Shown here one piece after another: positions 1 to 12,100 of a stretch of 64,000 bases of DNA. The translations under genes were made by a program, and so were the position numbers. The notes beneath the pieces are model-generated. The model was given only the letters and a program-made list of their open reading frames with translations. It had not been told where the DNA came from and did no database searches. Each line of letters opens with the position of its first letter. Position 1 is the stretch's first letter. Origin of the DNA: Paragonimus westermani (Eukaryota > Platyhelminthes > Trematoda > Plagiorchiida > Troglotrematidae); contig QNGE01000433.1 in the NCBI GenBank assembly GCA_008508345.1, positions 42,697 through 106,696 of the forward strand, read 5' to 3'.

Positions 1-2570
1 CTTATACCATTAAAACCTTGAATTACCTTGAATTACAATTTTTTCAGGGATTATGCAAATAGGGCAATGTTAGACATCAAACAACCTATTCAGTTTTTTT
101 CGATCCCTCTACAAAACATTTTTTCCGGACACTCAAGCTGGTCCGCATCTCTCAGTTTATCACTTAACACATCCAAATTTGTCGGTAAGTTGTTTTCACT
201 TGCGAAGGATAATCGGCAGAGTTAACTATCTAACGGTCGTCCATTTCTTCACGTAAACAGCAAAAGCTTTGTCTTGACTTCGTTCTGTTAGGCATCTAGG
301 GAATACTTTGAGTAACAAAAAACTGTGGTCACTTCAAATTAATGATGTTTTCCTCAAATTTGAAAAGCTTTCTTTTATGTCCAACGTTTAAAAGTTTCCT
401 CCACTCCACATCACTTAGTCAGTTTATTTATCAATACACATAGGCTGCCAAACTGGAATTTTTGCTCAGCCTTTGTTTCAGTTGATTTGTTATCGAACGC
501 TTCCATACTTTTGCTGCAGTGTTAAAGCAATTCCCACGTTTTACTGAAACTTTGCACCAATATTTCACTCATCCTACTATCTCCATCTATGCGAAGCGCC
601 AAAATCAAAAATTTTATCTGATAGAAGATACTCTTTTAATTCAGTTCTCTCCGGATTTATTTCTACTGTTCTAGATAGATCAGGGTACAAGCGTCTATCC
701 TGTATTGCACTTCCTCCCCATATTCCAGAGACAGTTCGACTTCTACACAATCAGACCTCTTTGTTCTTCAAGTAATCACCACCTGTTCTAGACTGGAACT
801 GACTTCAACAGCTCAGCAGCACTTTTGTGAGTGTTGCTGTGAATTTTATTAAGTGAATCAAGCTCACTGGATTAGTCCACACTCACTTATTAGGGAGAGA
901 GGTAAAAATCTCAAATAATCCCCTCCTAATATACACAAAGAGAATAGTTGACTCAACCGATTGTTAAATAGACACTTGAAACCCATTCAGAACTTTACGT
1001 ATGCTCGCAAAGAGGATATGAAGGTTAGCACGTTGAGCAAAATTTTACCAAGCCTATTATCTCCCACTTGCGAAACAAGTAAGACTTCAGTGTTGCAATA
1101 CAGGGCAGACATCGTCTACGCATCTTTCATCGGATAAGAACTTATTTCTTTTGAAGAAGGAAGGGAGTTTTAGGTGGTCCGTTTATATCCACCAAAGCAC
1201 TTAAGGTATCTTGTACGATAAGCCAGCCACCGGTTGCACTGCTGTCTTACGGGTTTGTCTACAAACGTGACCTGTTCATAGCTGGAAATGTGACAAGATT
1301 AGATGGCAACGAGCGAACCTACGTTGTTGCTGCTGGATTACCTAGGAGCGATTGAAACTTTAGTCCGGATTGGGAGAACTGACACAGATATCCCAGGGTA
1401 ACAATTTCTTGAATGATTTGCAAAACTTAGTTGGTAATCGAAAACTGGAAAACACGAAAACGTTCTGCTTGCAGGCGAAAAAGTCCAACAGTCTCCCGAT
1501 ACGAATCGACGTCACCATCATCACCAATAAAGCTGCCTGCTGTTAAACGGTGAAACCTGTTCCAAGGTGGGAAGGGCCGGGCTGTAATTGGACCCTGCCA
1601 TTATCTCGAGCTGCAAACTGGAAAATTACAAGAGGACAAATGTATTACAGGATATGCTGTAATTTTGGGTTCAGCAAACACAGACCGATGGAGACGAAAA
1701 TTGTAGGGGCTCACTAGTATACAACCATTTTACTCCAAGTGAGTCGATTTACTAGCTAGAGTTTTCGCATTTTGCTTTGGCAACCCTTGTCGCGCTGTAT
1801 TGCGTAGGATTTAAAGTAAATGCTGGATTCCAACCAAAACCTTGTCTTGACAACAATAAATATATGGTTACGCTGAAAAGTATTGATCTTCCAATGTTAT
1901 TGTTGTCGTTGGTTAATCGATCAGACCCTGACAGATCTCGTCAATCTTTCTGTTCTATCATTGGACTGTTTCGAATATTCTGGATGGATCTGCCTTGTTA
2001 CCTGTTTACATATATCATCAGCCAATATTTTCAGTACTTTTTCATGTAGCCGGTTTATTGACAGATGACTCTGCGTTGAGCAGTTGGTTCAAGATTACCA
2101 CCGATTAGCCCAGTCCTCTATTCCAATCACGGTTACAACTTCAGGTGGTATTTTAAGAATATCTTCCCAAACCTTAGTCACATTTCCTTGATTTCTTCGC
2201 CATTTGTGCAGATCGAGGTAAGTTTCATTGAGTAGAACTGCGATTTCTTACATTTACAGAACCCATGCAATCCCGAATCAGTGTGAACACCAAACTCAAA
2301 ATCATCTTATGTTGTCTACTGTTCAGTTCATCTGGATGAGTTTAAACGCAAACTGACACACAAACTGTGGACAATGGCAGCCATGCCCCATTTTTTAGCC
2401 ATGCGATTCCGGCGCATAAAAAACGTTAAGTGGCTGCTTTACTTTTGTCAGTTGGAAAACAATATACATCAATACATTCTGCATTGATCTTTTACCACAT
2501 AACACCAGAATGAAACTTGGCATCAGGGAACTAGTTAACCCGGTTAGAGTTGACGGAACAGTTACCGTGC
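1..2570. other. Unannotated stretch, no recognisable feature
   Basis: I see only short, AT-leaning broken frames. The longest (1777-2049, plus) has no recognisable domain, no convincing splice signals and an unremarkable composition. No transposon wording, tRNA box or structured repeat was noticed. Confidence 0.5.
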
Positions 2571-2574
2571 ATTC

Positions 2575-2735
2575 TTTCTAGGCGATCGATTAATCTGAGC
2601 ATTACTCAAAAGAGAGTACGACTGGACGTTCGCACACGGTACTTCAGTCGTGTCTAATGTAACATTAGTGACGCAATGGTCAACACATGAAAGCGCAACT
2701 GGAGTAAAATTCCTCACCCAGAGGTGCACATGTAC
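2575..2735 (+). repeat. Eroded tRNA-like SINE copy (partial)
   Basis: This segment aligns by eye with the central part of the better preserved copy at 13.47-13.85 kb. It shares the 'gcgatcg...tgagcattactca' stretch, the 'gtcgtgtctaatgt' block and the A-box-like 'acgcaatggtcaacac'. The B-box region and the 3' tail are unrecognisable. Substitutions and small indels are frequent, so this is an old insertion. It is probably a truncated member of the same family, and it is not coding despite the open frame at 2650-2847. Confidence 0.65.
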
Positions 2736-3597
2736 GTTCAAGAATGCGTTAAGATCATGCTTGCTGTGTTTTTTAAACGAATCAGCTGAAAAGCCTAGGA
2801 GAATGCTGAAGCTGGGGTCACTTTTTAGTAATATTCAAATCATATAGGCTGAATCTAGTTCACCGTATATTCACTTGGGACAACTGGATTATGCATTTGT
2901 CGATAGGTGTGCATCCCTGTGGGCAAATCACAGCAATAATGATAAGTAATATGGCAGATTTAGTAACTTACAACAGTCCAAACCGCAAAATTTGGGAGTT
3001 TCTGCTGAACTCTAGCCAGAAACAGAAACTTGATGCATACATGTGGTGATTCCCTAGCACTTGATTTCGAAGCCACCCTCGCAACCCAGATTTTTGAGGA
3101 TTTAATAAAATTAAGCCTTTTCCTTTCGAGGAGTTGACGTCTATTACTCATGTGTTTCGAATCAGTCAATTCCTAACACAATTTGCTGGATATTTATCGC
3201 ACAAAATTCACATTCTACTGCTTTCCATCTGATTGTTGTGTTGTTAGCATCTCGGGACCAAACTGCTGTGTAGTGCAGCTGGTAGTTCGCTAGTCACAGT
3301 TGGTCATGTTGTTTCCGCCTTAAGTACGAGTACAACATATGCCTATATTTCTTCCGCAATTGGTATTATTCGAACTTCAGTCACTAAAATGACACGCATT
3401 TGGTCAGTTTTCAAGGGAAGCAGCATGCACTGAATCAGTTACGTTAAGACGTTAGTAGCCTTCAAGCTGACCATTCCGGTGTGTCACTTACTGGTCTCAA
3501 GTAGAACGAAGCTCTGCTGTAAACCTGGTGTTTTTTTTTACCAATCAGCGTGGTTATATGTTTGAATATGCTAATTTTGTCACATCAGGTGTGTCGT

Positions 3598-3695
3598 CAG
3601 AGGCCTAGTGGGCAATTTGTTCGACGCATTAGGACGTAGACAGGCGTGTAAATCCGTATCTTGGCACAGATCTGCACTACTGGTGAGCCCTAACA
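3598..3695 (+). repeat. Very old possible SINE remnant
   Basis: Weak collinear similarity to the SINE at 13.47 kb: a 'tagtgggcaatttgttcgacgc' run resembles its A-box region, and 'ctgcactactggtgagccctaa' resembles the conserved 'gcactactgacgagctctaat' block that follows the B box. The order is right but identity is low, so this could be chance. Confidence 0.3.
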
Positions 3696-3699
3696 AAAA

Positions 3700-6600
3700 C
3701 GGCACCAAAGGCCATGGTAGAAAAGTCTGTTCCAGTGCGAAAGCCCATGTCACGTATGAATAGCGTACAATCTACACTTTCCACTTGGGCAACTTATTCA
3801 ACTCCTATTATTGGTTTAAACCTTGTCTTTGATTTCTAACAGGCATTTCAACCGAGCTCGTTAGCTTGACAGTGTTAGACAACTTACACTTTGTTCGGTC
3901 TACTCAGGAGCAACCCTGCTGCTGATCTGGTCGCCGATTGTTCTCATATCCCGTGTTGTATGAAATTTGCGGTAAGTTGGAATAGTGGTCGTCTGACTGC
4001 CTCTTTTTTATGTCTGAATTCTTCCAACCAAAACTCAGTAATCTAATCAGTTGATAAATCACACTAAGTTCCATGAGGAAAAATAACAATGTTCTCGAAA
4101 TTTTTTAGGTTCCCCCAACTGCTTACTCATGAGTGGTATAAAGTTTTATGCGAAGTTTCGATTAACTGGACACAAATCGAAGCATTCCGATGTATGTTCG
4201 TAAAGCTCTTGGCCAAATAAGAGATCAAGTGAAATCTCGGGAAAAATACCGCGTGCTCATTTGTCACTATGAGCATTACCTTGTATGGTGTATCAGGACC
4301 CACCATGATTTTCGGTGCTTGTTTGGTGTAATCATGGTGCTCAAAGCGGGTAACTTGAACATAATTTCAATGTATGGTTTGATCAAACCAGTGTGTGGAT
4401 TAGATAGGTGTATAAACCACCTTTATGCCTTTTGAGCCTGCTACACTCTAAAATGAATGCACTGACCGGATATGTAATCATCTAGAATAAATAGAGACCT
4501 TGTTAACTGCTGTTGTTATCTGACCGTTGCTGAATATTCCTCATTCGTCTAGTAATCACTCATCACTCACTCTTACAGACGACTGTTAATAGCTCCTGTG
4601 AATTAGCACATTTTTAAAGAACTTGATGCAGCAACTAACAAGAAGAATTAAACATCTGTTAACCCACTAGAAAGTTTCGAGTTATTACGACTTACTGTAA
4701 AATCATTTACCCCCAGCATTTTTGACCAGTAGAACGGAATATTTTAGGATGATTATCCAATGTCCCAATGGCGTAACCTCATCTCAAAATATCATGTTTA
4801 GTTCTTTAAACCCAATCACATAGTCTTACCAAAGAAGACAATTCTGAGTTTAGCTTGCTATAATGAGTCCCAGGAACACTTAAATGTAAATGTATACGAA
4901 TATGAGGTTAATGCTTTCGAAAGCATGGCAACAGTTAGTATAAGAACACTTCGTAGAGTTGAGTGGCAACGGAGTCGATACAGTAAGCTTCAACAGCTAT
5001 GGACTAACTCACTGTTATTATGCAAGACAGGAATTGGTTGCTGTTCATACAACGAGTTCCTACTGTTTATATTGTTCGTTATTCTATTCAGCTTTTTACG
5101 GCACTCTGTGTGTGATGTCTAGTTAGACGAATTGAGGTGCAGACTTGTGTGAAATATCACAATGTAAAGAAACCGTAGCGTTAAACAATGATCACCTGGG
5201 CGATTAATACCAATGCGCAAGATATTTACGCAAAAGTGTCATTAGTCTACGCGAATCATGTAGGTTGAATAAAAAAATAATTCTCGAGTCCCATTTTTAG
5301 TTGAAAATTTAAGTCAGCCTGCTCGATTACTCCACTTGGAAGGTTAAACACGAAGGTTAAACGTGAATTTTTGTTCCACTCTTAATCAATTGCTTTTAGA
5401 ATGGCTGTAAAAGCAGTCTTTGTTACTGAGGGCGTGATATACTTTCGACCTACCTGGAAAACAAGTGGAATGTTAATTTCATCCTGTATCACTTTAAAGA
5501 GACCAAAATTAAAAGATAACCACATTTAGTGATATGTCAAGTGGGGTTTTTCAATGCTCTTTTGATCACGGTGTTGTGTCTCCTACAAATCACACACTTC
5601 CATGTATCTGATTTCGCAAAATGCGATCATTCTGGATGTTTTTTCGTAAGTTTTCATTCATGTTTATTCAAAAACCTGGAGCCTGCTCCAATCAACATTT
5701 GTAGTAAATCCTTCAGCAAAAATTCAATGTGGTAAAGACATGATAAAGCTTAACTGCATGAGTGACAGTCATGAGTATGAGAGTTTTATGCCCAATAACC
5801 TTTATGCGAGTGCTTTTGTATGCGGGTCTGTATGAGTATCCAATTTTTTTAAGCATATCACGCAACTTAGATTGAGTTGGTTTGATTGACACATGATCGT
5901 GAGCTGATCGATAGACTGGACGAGTTAGCTGTCAACCCTTACCCACAGTTGCAATTCCCCTACCCGATGAATGAATATGAGCGATGGCAGCGAAGATTCA
6001 CTGGATGTTCATGAACAATACGTGCCGGTACACTTGCGGCCATTCCAAAATGGCATATTTGACTATTTATATTTGTGAATACCACGGGAATTTTCCCAGA
6101 TTAGGGTCAGAAAAAGTGGACACCTTTTACTTAGGGAAAAATTGGGCAACAATAGAAATTTTCTGATAAGATCTAGTCTGGTTTCGACGACGTTTACTAA
6201 TCCAGAGACGAAACATCACCACCAGTTCTCTCTGATTGTTTGATCGCTCCACAGCTCTTCGTTTTCCTTCAAACTAGCAGACCTGAGGCGGAACTAATTC
6301 TGCTTCATTTATCCCGAGTTACAAGAAGAAACCTTCCATTTTCAAGCATATTTCAGAGAACTCCCAATTTAAACGAACGTCCCTTCTGCACATAGTGTAT
6401 GTCCACGGAAAACATTCTGGTGGCTCGTTCTAGCCTCGGTCACTAACCCTCTGGTAGCCAAGTAGTGCAAACTATGATGGTTGACTATTTAAAAAATGTC
6501 CTAGCCTTCGGAACCTGTGTAATGTGATTAGATTCCCATATTCCGAAAACATATTAACACACATTCGTATGGTGTACTTGTCATAAAAGACACCAATAAT

Positions 6601-8430
6601 CCAGAACAGACAGTAGTTGGATACAGCCCGTGAGAACACGAAGTTTCCAACTCATATCGAACAAACAGGTGCAGTAATGCTTTGCAAACTTTTTCTCTAC
6701 ACTAAATAATGCCAGTTGTGATCAAAATTCATGGTTGTTGCATGGACGTTGGTAAATTAACCACTGATATTGTCAAAAGACAACAGCACCAAGGTAATCG
6801 ATGGAGACCTGCTTCAATACGGTTGGAGTAGACCAAGCTACCGATATATCCTCGTTTATATTTAATGGCAGACTTCATTTTGATGTCAACTGTACGGCTG
6901 GAAGATGTCGAAAAAAGTCCACTCTAAACTCGTGATTTGCTTTCCGCCTATAACTCGCCACAATTGCAAATTCTTTTTCGAACGAGACGTGAATTTGTGT
7001 GTCATGTAAGCATATGTACTACAACTTCATTGGCCTCACATCGAACATCTGGGATTCTTATCATCCAAAAAATTAATTACAAGAGTCTTTGAAAAAGTTG
7101 TCTTGTCATCCAGCAGACAAACACACTTGATGTTCCCGTAAATCAATCGACAGCAGTTGCATTGTATGCCATGTAAATTTTTCGGCCAACTGAGCAAGGA
7201 TAGAATGAAAACTTGCATGAGAAGTAAATCCTCTTGATCTCAAACGACAAAGATCAACAATAATGTTGAATCGATTGGGGAACTTCACATGAGTGTAAAA
7301 CTATGTCGGATTACGAAATATCTGGGTGCCCAGAAGTGCTTCGTTGCTCAAATGGAACAGTACGTACAATGTAGGGAGATGCCGTTCCTCACTCTAGCAG
7401 TAGACAAGTCACTTAGTTGACTGGGGAAAGGAATCATCTAGATGCATGTGATGTGAAACGAAAGACGTATTTTCAGCATCATTTTCCCGTACTCACGAGA
7501 ACCCATGTCACTCTTCTAAACGTGAGGAACAGACACTAATCGGCAAATTGACAAGAATTTGTGAAGCTATACAACAGCACACCTGATGTGGATGCTGCTC
7601 CGTTAATATAATCAAGTAGTCATGAAGCGAAAAGTTGACCCCTGTAAGACGGTGATAACCATCATGGAATTTTTTTTTAACGTAGCACGATACACAAATT
7701 ACTAATAAGACATGCAATCAATGAGACTGCTTTGGAAAGTCGAAATTCCTGTCTGTTGGAATCCGAAGTGTCCTGTCAAATTGCCTGATTCAAATTAGAA
7801 CGAAGTTATATATGTTGTGCACTTGAGAGTTCAGAGATACAGAGTAAACATTTGACAAAGTGGACTATTGAGTAGCTTTCCTTTTGAGTAAGCTCAAGTC
7901 AAACTCAATGAATAAATGAATTTGATGTAACAAAACAAACGTTTAGAAACGCAACAGAAGTGAGGTGGATGCAAACTTGATTGACTTTTGGGTGGTTAAA
8001 ATCATATCGTTGTCGTTTGAAATGAGCTGCGTTTTTACATTCATCATGGAAGTAACAAGGGTCCGGTAAGTGACTGTAAAGAGGACTCATAGTCAATATA
8101 CCAGTTAACATCTGATTTTGTGATCTAAATTCGATCTAAAACGTGTCGACTTCTCTCACATTATCCACTAACTGAAATAATCGATTAGCTTAAAGAAATT
8201 AACCTTGACAAGCTCCTGACATCATCTCTGGAATGCCTCATTAGCTTAATAGCACACCGAACAGACTGTGGTAGGGGGGTGATTGGAACAGACAGGTTCA
8301 TCAAAGAAGAGCACACAGTCTGTAGCTCTGAGCCCGTAATAACGTTTACTCGATAGTCTTCCGTGAATTCTGCAGTCTACTGTGTGTTTCATTTTGAATG
8401 GTAATTTATCCTATTGCCGCAATATTATTG
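3700..8430. other. Unannotated stretch, no recognisable feature
   Basis: Nearly 5 kb of moderately AT-rich sequence with only short frames (81 codons or fewer) on either strand. None carries a recognisable domain, an extended hydrophobic segment in a plausible context, or paired splice signals. Intronic or intergenic DNA is the likely explanation. Confidence 0.5.
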
Positions 8431-8859
8431 GCTGACTTTGTTTGCCGGGTGGCAATTGGTTTCCTTTACATGTGTTAATTACTAGTTTTCCTCTTTTAAA
8501 ATTGTCACCGGTCATCATCTTTACACAAACTAATACATCAGTGGTTCGCGCAAAAGAACGACTGCCACGAAAACACGAAGAAGAAAAGAAAGCCAACCCT
8601 GTATAGGAAAAGAGAGGAGAGAAAGAACGGGACGAGAAGAGACCAAACCACTATAATTAGCCACAACTACATCCAAACATTCAGTGTCAAGTTGCCTACA
8701 ACCCGCAACCAAACAGCTCAGCTGTAGGTGAAAGTGAGGAAACATCAACGGGACAGCTTGCTCACGGCTGTCACTCACCCGTGGCATCAAATACACGAAC
8801 CTCACGGACGGCTCGACCAAACTGCGACAACATTCACGTCACTCAACTCGATCAACCGC

Positions 8860-9160
8860 CACCTCACCTGACGTATCCAGCCACCCCACTGTGTGAGTCG
8901 CGAGGTCCCCAGCACGGGAGACGAACCCGACCCACTGTGGCCACCTTCGTGGTGAACGACTTCACACCTCTATGCCACGTCATCATCTGCCTACTTCGCA
9001 CCTTAAGTCAGTCGGCCACAGCATCAGCAGCGAGTGTTCGATATGGCGGACGACCAGCTGGCATCATTCGTACATGGTCTAGCTATCTAGGTTTGTGCGG
9101 AGGTCGTGCGAATGCACAGAATAACTCGATTGGCGCTCAGTACCAAACGCCCACTTCCTA
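8860..9160 (-). pseudogene. Non-LTR retrotransposon: C-terminal tail
   Basis: On the minus strand, 'MTWHRGVKSF' (8987-8958), 'VGRVRLPCWGPRD' and then 'WLDTSGEVA' follow in order. They correspond to the 'MTWQRGMKKLT...GWGPRDP...WLETLKDMA' tail characteristic of this LINE family in trematodes. The similarity stops near 8860, where the 3' untranslated region should begin. The plus-strand frame 8781-9161 is only the shadow of this tail. Confidence 0.8.
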
Positions 9161-9180
9161 ACACCTGCGTTGCGCAGCTG

Positions 9181-9576
9181 TTAGTGCCACCCGATACCAG
9201 CGATAGAACGCACGCATCGACGGTCAAATACATGGAGACGCTTCGCGTCTTCTACCCTGATCGGCCAGGTTTCGTCGCCACATAGTAATATGGCCCCTAT
9301 GGTTTTCTTATGTACACGAATCCCAGACTTCACACAGATACCCCTCCGTCGCCAGAGGTCCTCCAAATCGGCGAACACCGTTCCGGCCCCATAGATACGC
9401 GCTTCCACTTCATTCCGCACGCGTCCGCCCCCGCTGATGCTGCTTCCCAAACACACAAACCAATCAACAACCTCCGTGAAATCATTAACTAACATCGAAT
9501 CAGCGTAATCACAACAATCTCGCAGTGGCACTCCGCACTTCTGAGGCCACAACGTGCACTCTGAAGTACATGGCAT
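9181..9576 (-). pseudogene. Non-LTR retrotransposon: RT thumb/YLGS block
   Basis: The longest surviving frame of the element, 131 codons. It reads through 'VVDWFVCLGSSIS' (YLGS-type motif, Tyr to Cys), 'VRNEVEARIYGAG', 'LEDLWRRRGI', 'GAILLCGDETWPI' (normally LLYGCETWP) and 'FDRRCVRSIAGIGW'. These blocks are collinear with the region following RT motif C in RTE-like non-LTR retrotransposons and make the assignment very secure. A stop follows the final 'GW'; the tail continues in other frames to about 8860. Confidence 0.92.
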
Positions 9577-9589
9577 AATGTGAAATAAT

Positions 9590-10085
9590 GTCTAGCATTG
9601 TTTGTGCTGCTCGAGAATGGTCTACCATCAACCATCTGTCGTCAGCATGAATGAGAGTCAGTCAGTCTCCCACCAGGTAGGAGGTTCACGTGTGCATCAT
9701 TCGAGTGCCGTAGACAGCCCTCCAGTATTTCGTCTGTGGCAAAGTTGTTTGGAAGTTGTGAGAGTGGCCAGCCCCGTCGTACTTCACTCCGAGTGCTGAA
9801 ACTGTCAGATAGTTCACCGTGAACCCTGATCTGAGTTGAAGTATGGGACTGAAGCGCCGACAGTATGTTCACACAATTGGTCCGCACATCCCTGCGTTCA
9901 GGTGACTCTTGAAGTGAAGATCAGTCTACTGAATCGAACTCACCCTGGTTATCGGTGAATACAGCTATCGTTGGCCATGGTACGCATGACGCTGATGCAG
10001 CATTTGACGAACGGTGGTAACGTGATCAATACATCCTGGTTCAAGGCGAAACCCTGCCTCTTCCTCCCTAATCTTTGTCCCTCAG
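9590..10085 (-). pseudogene. Non-LTR retrotransposon: RT palm fragments
   Basis: Three collinear pieces in shifted frames. Minus 10085-9975 encodes 'REEEAGF' and 'GCIDHVTTVRQML', matching the 'REEQAGFRPGRGCID' block. Minus 9944-9924 encodes G-E-F-D-S-V-D, which is RT motif A with its catalytic Asp. Minus 9887-9642 encodes 'NILSALQSHTS', 'GELSDSFST', 'VRRGWPLS' (normally VRQGCPLSP) and 'VNLLPGGRLT'. Motif C appears at 9655-9638 as H-A-D-D in place of the usual Y-A-D-D, in yet another frame. Both catalytic Asp residues therefore survive as codons, but the frame is broken at least three times, so no active enzyme can be made. Confidence 0.85.
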
Positions 10086-10242
10086 GCTGTAGGGTTCACT
10101 GGAACGTAGTGGACGCGAGAACCCTAGAGGTGACTGCGGTCAAGCGATTTCCTCCGCGATTCCTGCAAGAGCCCCGAACTGTTTCCTTGAATCTGAGAAC
10201 TAACATCGGGCGACCCCAGCACGGAGAGAGGGTTTCCGTGGT

Positions 10243-10530
10243 TCAGCCAGTTTGACACAACTGAGTCAGGGCCTCCACTAACGCCTCCTCACCTTCGTTG
10301 ATGAGGGTTGGCACGAGGTCATGTGGGCCAGCAACCCTATCACGTTTGAGAACCAAAATGCAGTTGCACGTCTCAGTCTCAGTGGGTGACTCCAGGTCTG
10401 CCGACCAGGGTGCCGCACTACACATTTGTGTTGGCAACGCAGCAGAAGCAGGAGACCAGCTAGATTGACTGTCAACAATGTTCCGCCCAACGCTCCAACC
10501 CTCTAGACTCAATGTGACTGAGTTTGCCAT
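10243..10530 (-). pseudogene. Non-LTR retrotransposon: RT N-terminal fragment
   Basis: The frame ends with 'LKRDRVAGPHDLVPTLINE' followed by a helix ending in 'LTQLCQTG'. This corresponds to the conserved RT block (usually '...AGPDDLPP.L.K.GG..L...L..LC') that opens the reverse transcriptase of RTE-like elements. The Asp normally found in 'GPDD' is His-Asp here. The preceding residues fit the variable region before RT. It continues in another frame toward 9900. Confidence 0.8.
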
Positions 10531-10561
10531 CTGTCTCGCTTATAGCTTCACTGGCAGATGG

Positions 10562-10762
10562 TCATGTGTGACCAGTTACGCGGATAAGCTTGAAGAGTGT
10601 GCCGATGTTGTCGGAGGCAGGAGCGGTTTCCACTTCCTTATCCTTTCCCGTTAACCAAGTCTCACGATCAGCGTTTAGACCACGTTTCAGCTTTCTACGG
10701 ATATCTTTCCTGAAATTGTTATGTGAACTGCCAGAAGGAATGTTTCTTCTGGCTTCGATCAA
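10562..10762 (-). pseudogene. Non-LTR retrotransposon: endonuclease-RT linker fragment
   Basis: An open frame of 66 codons rich in Arg/Lys. It carries 'IPSGS', 'DIRRKLKRGLNADRE' and 'LFKLIRVTG', which match the basic linker that follows the endonuclease and precedes the RT in this class of LINE. It lies directly upstream, in element orientation, of the RT start at 10530. The single ambiguous base of the window (N at 10771) lies just beyond its upstream end. The role in a live element would be nucleic-acid binding between the endonuclease and RT domains. Confidence 0.7.
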
Positions 10763-10905
10763 CTCCGGTGNCAGAACAACACGATAGCGTACGAACGCGT
10801 GATTTGAATCTTAGGACATGCTGCATGACAGCCATACTGTTAAGGCTGATATTGTTCAAGTTCAAGCGATTCGTCTTTTCGATCTCTGCGCGATTTTTTC
10901 TCACT

Positions 10906-11309
10906 TAAAGTCTGAAGGTGGCTGAATTCATCCAAGCCACCACAAAATATTTATTCACTTTTATTCCTAAATCCACCACCACAACAGCAAGCGTTCAGGT
11001 GACTCTTGGTTGGCCGCATCACTTGTCACCTTCCGATTGTGTAGTTGCAGCCGATTCGAACTCAACAAACCAGGATGGCATTCTGGCGTACACTTGTCAA
11101 TCATCTGCTTTATACCTTCGTATCCATTATCCCCGGCAGTAGGCACCAACAGCTCGAAGTAGATATCATGTCAGCAGCAGCCATCGACATAATCGATATC
11201 CAGCGCCATGAAAGACCGGAATTGTTCAGCGACAACGACACAGCTACCTCAAACCTGATACCAGATAAAAGATTGGAATGTTTGTTGTCTTCGTAGTAGA
11301 CCTAACCAG
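10906..11309. other. Spacer between two head-to-head LINE relics
   Basis: This lies between the 5' sides of the two oppositely oriented retrotransposons. Frames exist on both strands (10918-11142 plus, 10967-11149 minus, 11045-11296 plus) but none has recognisable domains. It could contain decayed 5' or endonuclease sequence of either element. A B-box-like 'gagttcgaatcgg' lies on the minus strand near 11050-11062. Confidence 0.4.
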
Positions 11310-12100
11310 TGAGAAAATAAGAGCCACGTTTCGTCACCAACTTTCTGAACGACTACACGGTACCGAGGATGAGCGGTGGTAAAAGCCAGGCAAGTTGATG
11401 CAATCGACAACACAAAGTGTACTATGAATCTTCAAAGGTAGTTTTGGGCCCATCTGTCCAATCCGCTATAACAGTGATCCATGGCGACCTTGGCTTTTCG
11501 TGCACCCAACCGGAAGACATCATGAAAGTGTAGTGGAAACGATTTGTAAGCCCGCCAAACCGTTTTGTTACTACTAACTGGTTTACTGTTAGCGGCCTGT
11601 CACAATAAGGCGTCAAACCGCCACTCCTTCTCACTTCATATTTATTAGACTTGGAAACTGTCATCAAACCACTGAAAAACGGAAAGGCTGCAGGTGACTG
11701 TGGGTTTCCAGAGCAATTTTCGAAATACGTCAGCCCATTTTCGGAGGTTGTTTCGTTTCAGTCGGTTCACTTCATCTAGTAGCAGGAAGCTGTCGATCGG
11801 GTTCTTGGATGTCTTGATCGTAGCTTTGTTTGAAGGTTAGGGTAGAAAACAGTGCTTCAAGAGTTATCGTGATCTTAGTCTGCTGCCCTGCCAAGGTGTC
11901 TGAACCGAAATAATGCGAACGTTCTAGTGATCAATGTGCCTGAAAAGTAGTGTGGATTTCGGACGAGTCACCGTAGGTGTTTGCTACTTAAAAAATTCAG
12001 ATGTGTATTGAATGCACCCAAGCATGAATGAACCAACCATCATGTACAAATATAGCCACATTCGTCTAATGTGGACATGCACAATCGACGAACTCTAGCT
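11310..12100 (+). mobile_element. Second degenerate non-LTR retrotransposon, plus strand
   Basis: The plus strand carries, over three frames, blocks of a different non-LTR element. Near 11330-11390 there is a linker resembling 'FRHQLSERLHGTEDERW'. Near 11440-11490 there is 'VLGPSVQSAIT'. At 11660-11720 the clear RT opening 'IKPLKNGKAAGDCGFPEQF' appears (usual form 'IK.LKNGKAAG.DGIPAE'). Near 11800-11870 'DVLIVALFEG' followed by 'YRDLSLLP' matches the 'D.LIV.L.K.KG..NYRGISLL' block, and a 'CGFR'-like sequence follows near 11945. Beyond 12100 nothing is recognisable, so the palm motifs A and C are missing. The element is dead and truncated at the 3' side. Its RT wording differs from the minus-strand LINE next door, so it is a separate lineage. 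Confidence 0.7.

Larger units (their letters stand above)
8530..10905 (-). mobile_element. Degenerate non-LTR retrotransposon (RTE-like), minus strand
   Basis: Reading the minus strand from about 10.9 down to 8.8 kb gives, in the correct order, the pieces expected of a non-LTR retrotransposon polyprotein: a basic endonuclease-RT linker, the start of the reverse transcriptase, RT palm motifs, the YLGS/thumb block and the C-terminal tail. The pieces fall in different frames separated by stops, so the copy is dead. The region is richer in GC and CpG than its surroundings. The wording is closest to RTE-type elements common in trematodes; that clade assignment is from memory. The downstream end (8530-8800) has no coding similarity and is probably the 3' untranslated region; it includes a purine/pyrimidine-biased stretch at about 8570-8640. 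The 5' endonuclease domain was not recognised, so the copy is probably 5'-truncated near 10.9 kb. Confidence 0.85.

Noticed and set aside
8781..9161. 126-codon plus-strand frame
   Set aside because: It is the antisense shadow of the LINE C-terminal tail on the minus strand.
10771..10771. Ambiguous base N
   Set aside because: A single uncalled base inside a dead LINE; an assembly or consensus matter without biological meaning.
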